From Benincasa hispida (taxonomy: Eukaryota; Streptophyta; Magnoliopsida; Cucurbitales; Cucurbitaceae), in the NCBI RefSeq assembly GCF_009727055.1, contig NC_052349.1, forward strand, positions 37,475,993 to 37,539,992: a stretch of DNA of 64,000 nucleotides. The letters run 5' to 3'. How positions within the stretch are numbered: the stretch's first letter is position 1; each line of letters opens with the position of its first letter. This document shows, in pieces, positions 1 through 10,726 of this stretch. The notes under the pieces were generated by a model, which was given only the letters and a program-made list of their open reading frames with translations, was not told where the DNA came from and made no database searches. The position numbers were made by a program, and so were the translations under genes.

Positions 1-540
1 AAAAGACCACCCTCAAAGGCAAGAGTTTCCAACTCACTCAGGAATAAGGTCATGTTACCTATGGTCATCCTAGTGAAGTGAAGTCTCTATCTTGAACGAC
101 ATTATATAACGAGACTAAAAAATTCGTGGTCCGGTCTTATACAAACTCCTTTGTATAGGACACCCTCGCTTGTATGTCTCCACATGAATGATCAGGATCA
201 GACCATCTGTAGCACGTCACAACACTTGTAACTATCAACAAAACGGGTCGCATTCATACTGTCACTAGGATAAGGTTTCCCTCCTATATCCATATACTAC
301 AAACCATTTTGGTTATCATTTAAGGCATAATCCACCTATATGTCTTCACATACATGCTTAAGTTACAGCGACAACCAAGGATCTTAGTTTATTGGTTTGT
401 GATAAAGCAATTAAAACATCGCATGTTTCATAGACAACAGTGAAGAAAATATCTCATATTATTACATCACAAGCGTTTGTTCAATACAGATGTCTATAAA
501 CTACAGGATCCAACAAGAGTTTAAGGCATCAACCCCAACA
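1..540 (-). repeat. Copia-type LTR, cut by window edge
   Basis: Read on the minus strand this begins TGTTGGGGTTGATGCC at 540 and runs off the left edge. It matches, in opposite orientation, the LTR that begins at 31603 (shared blocks include the tgatgcc start, GGATCCTGTAGTTT, the rgtctctayat block and the stretch near position 30 that matches about 32050). The sequence just right of 540 shows no polypurine tract, so this is more likely a 5' LTR or solo LTR whose body, if any, lies left of the window. Inferred from comparison within the window only. Confidence 0.7.
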
Positions 541-740
541 CTTCAAACATTATATCTCAACTTAGTACCCCAAACATCTCCTTAGATAAAAATAAACTCT
601 TAGAGGGTGTTTAAGGTTCCAAATTTGGGTAGGTTAAGTGAGTTATAATAACTCAATCAGTGTTTGAAGTGTGTATTAAACTAATGGGGAGTAAGGGTTA
701 TTTTAATGTTTGTTTTGCTACAGTAAAGCTATTTGCAACT

Positions 741-1560
741 CGGCGATTAAAATAGCCAACCATCACTCTCTCTAATGTTTTCAATAACTACACCTACCAA
801 CAACCAACTCCAACGATCACCTTTGATGATCAACTTGCGATCTTCTCCAGCGAAGACAATCTCTGACACCCAATTTCGACTACAACCACCTCTGATGACT
901 AGCTTCGACAGCCAACTCAAGAAAAGACCACCTCTGACTCCCAACTTCAACGATGACCACTTTTGACGTCTAGCTCTGATGATTTCTTTCAACGACCGAC
1001 TATAGTGATCACTCTGATGACTAGTTCATGGTGTTTAATAGTCTTTTTTTTATAGTAGTTTAATATTAATCGAAACACTTTAAGTGTAGAAAATCAAACA
1101 AACTTGTGTATAAAATTAAACAACTAAACCACCTATGATGTCCAATTCAGTGACAACTACCTTCGACAGCCAACTCCAATAATATCCTTCGATGAAAAAC
1201 TATTCAACGAACTATATTGGCCAACTTTAGTTATCATTTTGGCAGTCAACTCAAATGAAGACTACTTCCTACCCCTAACTTTGACAACATATGTCCACCT
1301 CCAGCCATTAGCTCCCATGCCAACCTATGTGACCAACTTCGATTATCCCTCTAACGGGCAACTCTAGTGAAAACCACCTTCAGTCCCTAATTTCAGCGAC
1401 TAGCCCCAATGTTCGACGACCAACATAGACGACTACCTTTGGTAACCAATTCATATTATTTAATGTCTTTTTTTTTATAGCAATTTAACACTAATATAGA
1501 TGTTTTGAGCATAACAAATAAAAAAAACTCGTGTATAAAAGCACCTTTGAAACCAACTTG
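741..1560. repeat. degenerate tandem repeat, two units of about 430 bp
   Basis: Two diverged units follow each other. Each has a C/A-rich part with recurring 'ttcgacagccaactc' and 'cctctgatgac' words. Each ends in a conserved tail with a T-run, 'tatag', 'atttaa' and 'aactygtgtataaaa' (near 1030-1115 and 1455-1540). The open frames inside on both strands come from the repeated words and are not convincing genes. Confidence 0.55.
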
Positions 1561-1816
1561 TATAACATTTTGAAACATAGGACTAGATGGAAACGAAACT
1601 CAAAACCTATGGACCAACAACATATTTTTCCCCTTCCTTTCTCATATTATTTTTTGTTTTTTATTTCTTTTTCAGTTTAATTTATGTTCTTAAGAAAATT
1701 AAACCAAACATGTAGGGAAATGATTATTTTTCAGATTTTTATTTAGATCTATAAATGAACAAAATAAATTCTTATACAAACAAAAAAAAGTTTAATTAAA
1801 AAAACAACACAACGTA

Positions 1817-1970
1817 GTTCCCGATTCCATCTCAAAATCAATTGACAATTAAAGGAGTAACTCTCTATCTTAGAAAAAGTGTGAGTCCCCTGTGGTTCCC
1901 GATTCCATCTCAAAATCAATTAACAATGAAAAGAGTAACTCATCTATCTTATAAAGAGAGTGAGTCCCCT
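1817..1970. repeat. 78-bp tandem duplication upstream of the YUCCA gene
   Basis: Two nearly identical units start with 'gttcccgattccatctc' at 1817 and 1895 and end in 'gagtcccc'. They lie about 270-420 bp upstream of the YUCCA start codon, inside its likely promoter region. Only the duplication itself is seen; any regulatory role is speculation. Confidence 0.8.
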
Positions 1971-2137
1971 TAATTTTTTCAATGTGGGATTCTCAACCAA
2001 AAAAAAGTTAAAAAATATTTAACGAAAAGGAGAAAGAAGAGTTTATTACGTGTGAATGTGACAAAAACTACTTAGTAGCATGCAAGTATTTTTTTGTGTT
2101 AGTTGCTAACTACCTCCTTTAGGCCTAGCATTGATTT

Positions 2138-2145
2138 TATAAAAG
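2138..2145 (+). promoter_or_regulatory. TATA box of the YUCCA gene
   Basis: TATAAAAG lies 96 bp upstream of the ATG at 2241. It is followed by a pyrimidine-rich leader (about 2158-2220) typical of plant 5' untranslated regions. Position and context fit a core promoter; the transcription start is not determined. Confidence 0.6.
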
Positions 2146-2240
2146 GCCTTCTAACGCACCTCTCTCCTCCATAATTCCCTTCCCTTTCTCCTTCTCTTCT
2201 TCTTCCCCCCTTCATTCCACCTTCAAACCCAAGAGTTTCC

Positions 2241-5200
2241 ATGGCGGACACTACAGTGATAATCGTCGGAGCCGGTCCCTCCGGTCTCGCCACCGCTGCC
2301 TCTCTAAAACTCGCATCAATCCCATACATAATCCTCGAAAGAGAAGACTGTTCCGTTCCCCTTTGGCGAAAATACTCCTACGACCGCCTCCGCCTCCACC
2401 TTCCCAACCGTTTTTGCCACCTTCCAGGCATGCCCTTCCCTTCCTCCACACCAGACTACATCCCTAAGGCCAACTTCCTCGACTATTTAGACCGCTACGC
2501 CACCACTTTCGGAATCCGGCCGCTGTATCGCCGGAATGTGGAGGCGGCCGAGTTCCATCACGAGGAGAGGAAGTGGAAGGTTAGAGCTAAGAATTTGGAC
2601 AACGGTGAAATTGAGGAGTTTTCCGGTGGGTATTTTGTGGTGGCGTCTGGTGAGACGGCGGAGCCTCATACGCCGGCGGTGGAGGGGATCCAAAGATTTG
2701 GCGGCGGTGTGATGCATTCCACCAAGTATAAATCGGGAAAAGGGTTTGAAGGGAAGAATGTGTTGGTGGTTGGGGCGGGAAATTCCGGGATGGAAATTGC
2801 TTTGGATCTTTCTCTTCATGCTGCTAATACTTCCATAATTATTCGAAGCCCGGTAATGTCATTTCTCCTAACATTGGTTTCAAATAGGGGTGTACATAGT
2901 TTGGATTTATAGGATTGGAAGATTTTTATGAATCAATCCAAAAATTTAGATTGGCTAATAATGAACCTCCTTTTTTGGAGGGTCAACCCAACTCAAAATT
3001 TTCGGGTTGGACCGGATTGGGTCACCGGTTCTGTTTTTTTTTATTTTGACTATTTTTTTAACTTTTTTTTTTATNACCCAACCCAACCCAAAATTTCTGG
3101 GTTGGGTCGAGTTGGGTCACCGGTTCTGTTTTTTTTTATTTTGACTATTTTTTTAACTTTTTTTTTTATATATATATATATATTCGAGTCAGGTCGGTTT
3201 GACCCGACCCTGAAATGGGGTAACCCGAGACCCAACCCGAATTTAATATTTTTAACATTTTTAATCCAATCCAACCCAAAATAAAATCTAACCGCGGTTT
3301 AGATTGGGTAGTCCGATCGGATTATCGGATTTTTTGAACATCACTAGTTTTAAATTCATTTTGTTCTCTCCACTTTCCACCTTTTATTTTCTCTATATTA
3401 TTACCCATAATAAATGTGACTTTTGTTTTGTACACAGAAATAATGTTTAGTACAGGTACTTGAAGTTGTGTCATTAATTTGTTCAAATTAAAAGAAAGGT
3501 AAAACTTAAAGAATTTTATTTCTCAGATCTAAAACATATGTGTTTCGTCTCTGAATTTTTCGAATAGAACTTTTTAATTGATTTTTAAAGGAATAAATGT
3601 ATTTGATCCTTAAATTTTTGAAATATACGGTCTTAGCCTATGAATTTATAATAATAGGTTTAAAAATCTTTTAGAGTAATTTTTTAAGATTTTAAATTGT
3701 TATATGACTTTCTAAATTACAACATTAATTTCTAAAAGTCATCTCTTTTTGTAATTATTTTTCTAATTTTGTTTAGGGACTTAAAAATAGATATTTTAAG
3801 AGGAATTTAAATTAAACAAATTAAATGAACATATGTCCAAAGTTCATTGATTAAATTATAAGTTTAGTATTTAAATTTTAAAACTTGTGTATAACAAATT
3901 CATGAAGTTCAAAAAGTTTATATTAGGTTTATGGAGATTCAATTTAGGAACGGTTTTAAAATTTTGTAGTTTAGAAAATATAGGATTAAAAGTTTTGACA
4001 TCTATAAATTTAAATACTTCTTAAAATTTAATGATTTATTATTCATAAAGCTTAAAGTTGAGGATTCTAATAAGAAACGTTAAAAATGAATTATTGGTAT
4101 TTTTAACATGAAGTCTATTCTCTTCCCATTTTTTATAATTATTGGCATCTTTCTTAAATACAAAAGCTGAATTCTTAACCAAATTCCAAATTCCAAAAAC
4201 AAGTTTTTAAAAGCTATTTTTTCAGTTTTCTAAAATTGACTTGTTTTTTTAACCATGAGTAAAAAGAAATAACAAAGAAGAAATTTAAAGGTACAAACGT
4301 ATCTATAAACTTAATTTTTAAAACTAAAAACTAAATGGTAATTACCAAACGGAACCGTAACGTTGTGAAGACTAAATTGAGAATGAAGTCACAACTTAAA
4401 GACTAAAAGTATAACATTATAAAACAGAAACTAAATGCAACTAAAAATGTATTTTCCCCTAATTTTTATCTACTTTCCCTGTCCTTTTCTTTACCTTCTC
4501 TCATTCATACGTCCATTTGCCACAATGTTCTCCATTTTCTTTGCATAGTTCGTTTACTTTTCTTTATTTTCCTTTGTCTTTTTCAACCTTAATAAATTTT
4601 GTTGTTCATACATTATAGAATGAGTTTCTATGTTCACACATTTTTTTTCTTGCGTTTTATCTTTCTATATTTTTCTTCATTCAAGTTTCATTTTATTTTT
4701 ACCAATTTTTGTGGTTCATATTATAAATTCATTTTCTATCATTACAGGTTTTCCTCGTTTTATTTGCTTTTTCTATCTTTGTTCTCATTCTAGTTTCATT
4801 TTATTTTAGTAAATTTTTTGGTTCATATTTTAGGGTGATTTTCTATTGTTACACTTTTTCTTGTTTTATTTTTTCTATCTTTTTCTTCATTCTAGTTTTA
4901 TTTTATTTTTGTTTATTTTCTCTTTTTGTCTTGTTTCTAAAATTTTGAAAATACAACTACACAAGCAAACTTTGAAAATAACAAAAACCAGTTTAGTATT
5001 TTTCTTTACGCTTTTTCATGTTCATTTTTTATTTCTTTAATCAAATACTTGTCCATTTTATTTTTTTATTTTTTTTTTTACTAAAAAAATTACCAATGCA
5101 ATTATCCTATTCTTTTTTTTTTTTTAAAAAAAAAAGGAAATGGGAAAACTATTTATAATTAAATATAACATATATTTTAATATTAAAATTTCTTAAATTT

Positions 5201-7977
5201 AATTATGATGTAAACATTTATTTTTTCTGTTAAAATTTTGATTGAAAAAAAAAAAGAAACAAGGAAACAGGTAACAAATATATTTTTATTTTTTCTTCAT
5301 TGAAAAAAGAAATAATATTATTTAGAAAAATTATTTCAAATAGTAAAACTATTGAAAATATTTACAAGATATAGCAAAATTTTAAATCAATAGCACTGAT
5401 AGAAACGGCTAGAAATCTATCAGTGTCTATCAATGTCTATCATTGATAGTTTTAAAATTTTGTTATATTTTGTAAATATTTTAATTTATTTTTCTATATT
5501 TAAAAACAACCCTAGTATTTAACCTAAATTATATCTTTCTTTGAAAGAGTAAACAAGAAACAAAGGGGAAAAAAAAAAAAAAAAAAAAAGACATAATGAG
5601 AAACCATAAACAAAAACGTTATAATCGAATTTGGTTCCATTTTAAAAATATCTATCGTGACTTTTAGGGTTTACAAACACCTATTTTCCTCATTATTCTA
5701 TTTTCAAAATTAACCAATTTGATACGTGTTCGCAAATTTTGAATACAAATTTTATATACAAAGAAAACTTGTTTCTTAATATGACGTTATCATGAAAATA
5801 TTTCAAGAAATTTATTGTAGGTCATTGAGATGAAATTGATTAGATAAAAAAGAACACAAATGAACCAAATATTGCTACTTTGTATAAATTAAAAAAAAAA
5901 TTGATATTTTGAAAGTTTAAAAACTAAAATGTACCAAAACCTAGGTATTGTTTGCTAACTATTTGGTCTTGATTTTGATTTTTGGTTTTCGAAAATTTAA
6001 ACTTATAAATACTACTTCCATTTATTAATTTCTTTATTTTATTATCAACTTCTTAGAATAGTTCTCAAACACCGAGTTTCATGATTTGAAAATTAAAACA
6101 GTAGTTTTTAAAAAGCTTGTTAGAGTTTTAAAAAACTGCACCATATATCTCTGACATATGAACTCGACTATGTATCTCAAACACAGATATATAAACTTAG
6201 ATAAATCTATTATGGACTCCAAATACAGACATGAACTCTAAAGATATATGAATTCCAAACATCATATCTCAACTCAATGCTTCAAACACCCTTAAGTGTT
6301 AAAGAAAGATTTAAAATATGTTCGAGAAATTAGGTAAGAAAATAAACATAATTTTCATAACACAAATTGTAATTAAAACGAGTCTAAACTAGGTCAAATT
6401 TGACGTTTTAAAAGTAGGGAGAGATTAAAATGTAATATAAATAACAAAAATAGGTTTTAAACATTTTTTAATTTAGATTTTTTTTCTCCTATTTACATTC
6501 GACGTTGACGTTGTACCACATGCTTGGTTTGTCCTTTTTGAACATGCAACGTGATCAGTGCCCCCCTCCCCAATAACATGGTCACAACTTTTCCACGTGA
6601 GTGAATTATGAATATACAAAACTAAAAAAAAGAAATTGGATGTGGCCTGACTATTACCATCTATTGTGCAGCTCCTATTATACCTAATTAAATACTACCA
6701 CGTGGTAATTCATTTGTTTTAAAAAAATTATTAAAATGCATTTTTTTCGATGTATGTAAAGAAAGGGAAGCATGACCTAGACTGCACCAACGTATTGCTC
6801 AATACAAATATAGTCCTAAAGTTGTAACTTTCAATGTAAAATTTTACACTAATCAACCAAACACATTCCAAATAAGGATGTGTAATGTATAAATTAGTAA
6901 AGAAAAAAATATTTGGTATTTAAGAAGTTTATAATTTTTTTGTTGTTTGATGAGGTTTGTGTATATTTATGATATATATATGTGTGTGTGAGAGAGAGAG
7001 AAGAGTTTGAGAAAAATTAGAAAAAATAATTATTTTTTTTTTATAATTTTTTTTTCTTTTTTGGAATGAAAACACAACAGGTTCATCTTTTGTCAAGAGG
7101 AATGGTGAAGTTGGCATTGGATATGTTGAAGTATAATTTGCCAATTTGGTTTGTGGATTCATTGATGGGGATGTTGAGCAAACTAGTTTATGGAGACCTC
7201 ACCAAATTTGGGATCAAAAAACCAGCTGAAGGCCCAATGTTCATGAAAGTCAAGTATGGAAAATATCCCATCATTGATGCAGGAGTCATTCAGCAAATTA
7301 CATCTAGAAAAATTCAGGTGATACCTATACTTTATAATTCGATTTATTTTAGTTTATATACTTTTAAATATTTAATTTTAGTCTTTGTATTCTCAATAAA
7401 TCTTAAATTTACTGTCTACTACTAATTTATTTTCGGTTTTTCCAAAAAGAAAATTTATAAATTTTGAAAACATATTCATGTTTTTTTTCCATAAAAATTA
7501 TTATTATTATTATTATTTAACCAATTTCGATGAAAATTAACATCGATGTGCTAGATTAAAGATATATTGAAAGTACAAGGTCTAAAATCGAAAATATGAA
7601 AAGATACATGGACTAAAATTGAACAAAGTCTAAAGTATATGAACCAAAATAGTCTTTTATTGTAAGAAATAATCATGTTGGTAAATCTAGGTCAGTAAGT
7701 TAACAATCAATCATCTTTCTATTACTCAACTAATGATTCTTGAATCTTTTAGACCTATTTCGTAAATGTTAGGACATGTCCTTAAATCTTAGAGACCAAA
7801 AATGCATTTGACCTAAATAATAATATATGCAAATGAATGAATCCTCACTCGAGTCTCCAACCCCGACCTCGATTCCCCAAATAGCATAATGGGTGAGGAT
7901 ATATGGACCTAATAAATCAATTAGTAAGACCAACACTAATTTTATCATTTGCATTTATTGACCTTAAACCCTAAACC

Positions 7978-8008
<31 letters not shown>

Positions 8009-9853
8009 GGAGAGAACGTATAGTTGCTAAATCGGATGCTTTTAATACTGTCATTATATATATATTTAAATTTATTGGATGAGGATCAAAAGATCGACCT
8101 TTAAAATGATAATTATTGGTGTCTTATTCATTGAGCCATACTCGAATTGACTTTTCATACCTATGATTTCGTTGTATTACCAAAAAAAAAATATATGTGT
8201 GTGTGTGGATGCATGTGATCATATATATCAAATTTCTAATACATTATGACAAACAATATTTAGTAATATTTTGTTTAGGCCATTATTATTGTTTTAGCAA
8301 ATTGTTATAGTAAATGACAAACAATATTTAGTAATATTTTGTCAAAATAAGTTTTCATATCACATAGTGTTTCTGCATAAATTGACATTTAATATGATTT
8401 GGAAAAATCAATCATCTAACCTTCCCTTTATTGATAATATTATATTCTTAAACATATAAAAATAGAAAGAAAAAAGTAATAGGAATTTGGAAAAATATAT
8501 ATATATTTATGCCACTTAGTATGTCATTGACATTAAACTTTTTTTTCCTTATACCTATATTATTATTCCATAGAGATATTAATCTTTATATTAATTTTTT
8601 CCTTCCCTCCTAATTTTGCAGGTCTTGCCTACAGAAATCTCAAACATAGAAGGTAATAATGTATTGTTTAAAAATGGAAAATCCTACCCATTTGACAACA
8701 TCATATTTTGCACTGGCTTCAAAAGGTCAACAAATAAGTGGCTGAAGGTAAACTAGATTTACAAGTTCCAGTAATTATTTTTGGTTAAATTACACAAAAT
8801 TTCCTTAAATTTTGAGGTAAGTTTTTAATTTCTGCTTCTAAACTTTGAAAATCTGAATTTTAATCATGAACTTTAAGTAAATGATGTTAAATGAATGTCA
8901 CCTATCTTCCAATTTTTACACATTAGTTATTGCCTCTTCAATCATTGTCCTTTTAACAAAGAAAATTTCCCTATCTATTTTTTTAAACAATTTTGAACTT
9001 TCAAAAAATAAATGAAACTTTTCAAAATTTTCAAAAAATACAATTTTAGTCTCTAGGCCTTCGCATTTTTTAAAAATTAAAAATTTAGGTTCCATTTGAT
9101 AATCATTTCAATTTTTATGTTTATTTTTTAAAGTTAAGCCTATTTCGTAGTATTTTATATTCATTTCTTACAATGATTTACATTTTATCAAATACAATTA
9201 TTGAATTCTTAGTCAAATTCCAAAAACAAATGCAAGTTTTGAAAAAGTTACTTTTTTTATTTTCCATATTTTGGTTTTGTTTATTAAACTATTGGTAAAA
9301 AGTAGATCACCGAGAAAGAAATATGGAGGTGGAAATAATATCCATGGCCTTAAATTTCAAAAACAAAAAAAAAATCAAATGGTTATCAAAACATGCCTTA
9401 GTGTCGCATTAGACAAAACTCAAATTTATATCTAAAAGATCAATAAATTTAAATTTTAAAATTTCTCGAGGACGTATGTATCTATAAAGATACAAAATTG
9501 AAAGTTCACCAACTTTTATATTAGAAAAAAAATTGAAAGTTTAGAGACCAATTGAACCCTTTTGAAAGTTCAATAACCAAATTATAAAATACAAAACTTC
9601 AAAATTTAAGGTAATTTATTATTATTATGGAATTTATGAGGATTGAAATCAACTAATATAAATGATATTGATGTAGGGAGATGACTATCTTTTGAATGAT
9701 GATGGACTACCCAAACCTAGTTTCCCAAATCATTGGAAAGGAAAGAATGGCTTATATTGTGTAGGACTATCAAGGAGAGGTCTCTATGGATCTAATTTAG
9801 ATGCTCAAAATGTTGCTAAAGATATATCATCCCAAATCCATAAGTATGGGTAG
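2241..9853 (+). CDS. YUC: YUCCA-type flavin monooxygenase (YUC10/11-like), 4 exons
   Basis: Exons: 2241-2852, 7081-7317, 8622-8747 and 9677-9853. All introns are GT-AG in phase 0, giving 383 residues, the usual length of the YUC10/11 branch. The family oxidises indole-3-pyruvate to indole-3-acetic acid with NADPH, FAD and O2, the committed step of auxin synthesis. Visible motifs: FAD-binding GAGPSG at residues 10-15; the FMO signature [11 protein letters not shown] at 153-163; NADPH-binding GAGNSG at 178-183; and FCTGF in exon 3. The ATG opens the conserved N-terminus (VIIVGAG) and has a TATA box 96 bp upstream. No frameshift or stop was found, so the gene looks functional. Intron 1 (2853-7080) is large and holds a hAT-like repeat, a one-N seam and a MITE; introns 2 (7318-8621) and 3 (8748-9676) are AT-rich. 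A three-unit repeat and a Copia element follow the 3' end. The branch assignment (10 versus 11) is less sure than the family. Confidence 0.93.
2885..3352. mobile_element. hAT-like non-autonomous element in YUCCA intron 1
   Basis: The block begins 'aggggtgtacat' and ends 'ttgaacatcact'. Read inverted, the end gives 'agtgatgttcaa', an imperfect match to the start. This fits hAT-type termini. The interior is rich in 'gggttgggtc' and its complement, as in many plant hAT MITEs. A clean 8-bp target duplication is not visible. An N and a duplicated segment lie inside. Confidence 0.45.
2981..3169. other. duplicated segment around a single N (assembly seam)
   Basis: The stretch 'gggtcaccggttctg' plus the following T-runs occurs at 3019 and again at 3114, a spacing of 95 bp, with one N at 3075 between the copies. 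The copies differ slightly upstream of that. A lone N between near-copies suggests two contig ends or haplotypes that overlap but were not merged. Confidence 0.65.
5319..5515. mobile_element. cucurbit-type MITE, copy 1
   Basis: Long imperfect terminal inverted repeats ('aaaatatttacaagatata' on the left against the complement of the right end) flank a core of repeated 'tctatcartgtctatc' words. Related copies lie at 43720-43930 and 45478-45685. It lies in YUCCA intron 1. Confidence 0.7.
7979..8003. repeat. AT microsatellite in YUCCA intron 2
   Basis: A run of about twelve 'at' dinucleotides. It is a length-variable simple repeat with no other feature. Confidence 0.85.
8249..8341. repeat. short direct repeat in YUCCA intron 2
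   Basis: The 27-bp stretch starting 'gacaaacaatatttag' occurs at 8249-8275 and 8315-8341, separated by about 39 bp. It is a local duplication in AT-rich intron DNA. Confidence 0.7.
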
Positions 9854-10118
9854 GAGAAGGGGAAAAAAAAGGAGAAAAGAATAATGTATCTTCAACTCAA
9901 GCAGACTCTTATGGCTTTAAAGTTGAGATATTAAATTTATAACCATATGTCCAAATATGGGTCAACATGTTAAAAGCTAGCTACTTGAAGTTAAGTTTTT
10001 CTTTTCCTCCAATGTTAATTGACATTTTGTCAATCCTATATCTCGATATTTTGACGATATATATCAACGTCATTTGCCTTTATAACTTTCTATAATTCCT
10101 ATTTGTCCTTCCTCAGTA

Positions 10119-10429
10119 CTATTCGAATTGAGATGGTTACACTCGAAGTGGTGTATTCTTTTATGTAAAGGTGTGATCTAGACCATAACGGTAGGGACAT
10201 GTTTGAATGAACGTCCTTTCTCCGTTATAACTATTCGAATTGAAGTGGTATATATTTTTATATATAGAGATGTGATGTAATCCATAGATATATCAACAGT
10301 AGGGACATGTTTTAATGAACAAAGACGTTCTTTCTCCGTTATGACTATCTAAATTGAAGTGGTATATATTTTCATATATGGGTGTGATGTAGTCTATAGA
10401 TATGAATAGTTACGATATAATGATGGAAA
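10119..10429. repeat. three tandem units of about 113 bp 3' of YUCCA
   Basis: Units start with 'ctattcgaattgag' or a variant at 10119, 10231 and 10345. Each carries 'aagtggt', 'ggtgtgat' and (in the first two) 'gtagggacatgtttt'. The third unit is interrupted by the Copia element at 10430; its tail ('atgttttgaatg') resumes at about 15130. The array therefore predates the insertion. Confidence 0.75.
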
Positions 10430-10713
10430 TGTTAGAAAAATTGTGGAGGACAAATATGAAAAATGAGAGATATATTTCCATTCAACTAAGCATGCCTTTA
10501 TATAGGCTTACAAACATAACCATAGGAATGCCAATGGTTACAAAAATCTCATAACTCACATAACTCCTATAACTTAAAAATGTCATCAAATGCTTATAAC
10601 TCACATAACTCCTAATAACTTAAAAATCACTATTTGTTACAAAAAACTAAAAGAAACCCAAAAGTCACACTAAATGCCACAAATAAAGTTTAATAATGAC
10701 AAACGTTTTAACA
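10430..10713 (-). repeat. 3' LTR of the Copia element
   Basis: 284 bp, TG at 10430 to CA at 10713. It aligns along its full length with 14833-15124. It is the 3' LTR because coding is on the minus strand. Confidence 0.92.
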
Positions 10714-10726
10714 CCCCCCTCCCTCA
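10714..10726 (-). other. polypurine tract of the Copia element
   Basis: On the minus strand TGAGGGAGGGGGG abuts the 3' LTR start. This is the expected plus-strand priming site for reverse transcription. Confidence 0.85.

Larger units (their letters stand above)
2853..7080 (+). other. YUCCA intron 1 (4.2 kb, repeat-bearing)
   Basis: The donor GTAATG follows the proline codon at 2852 and the acceptor AACAG ends at 7080. The intron holds a hAT-like element (about 2885-3352), a cucurbit-type MITE (5319-5515), long T and A runs (for example 5570-5589) and a TG/AG microsatellite (about 6978-7003). Between these I see only AT-rich DNA. The short open frames here are low-complexity (Phe, Leu, Ser) and not coding. 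Confidence 0.85.

Noticed and set aside
747..992. 81-residue frame on - and 63-residue frame on +
   Set aside because: Both come from the same tandem repeat; opposite-strand frames of similar length indicate composition, not coding.
4599..5040. Phe/Leu-rich open frames in YUCCA intron 1
   Set aside because: T-rich low-complexity DNA, no domain, inside an intron with good splice borders.
7066..7080. ATG at 7066 as a separate start for the YUCCA exon 2 frame
   Set aside because: The bases before 7081 form a normal acceptor (aacacaacag), and the exon 1 join restores the conserved SPVH context.
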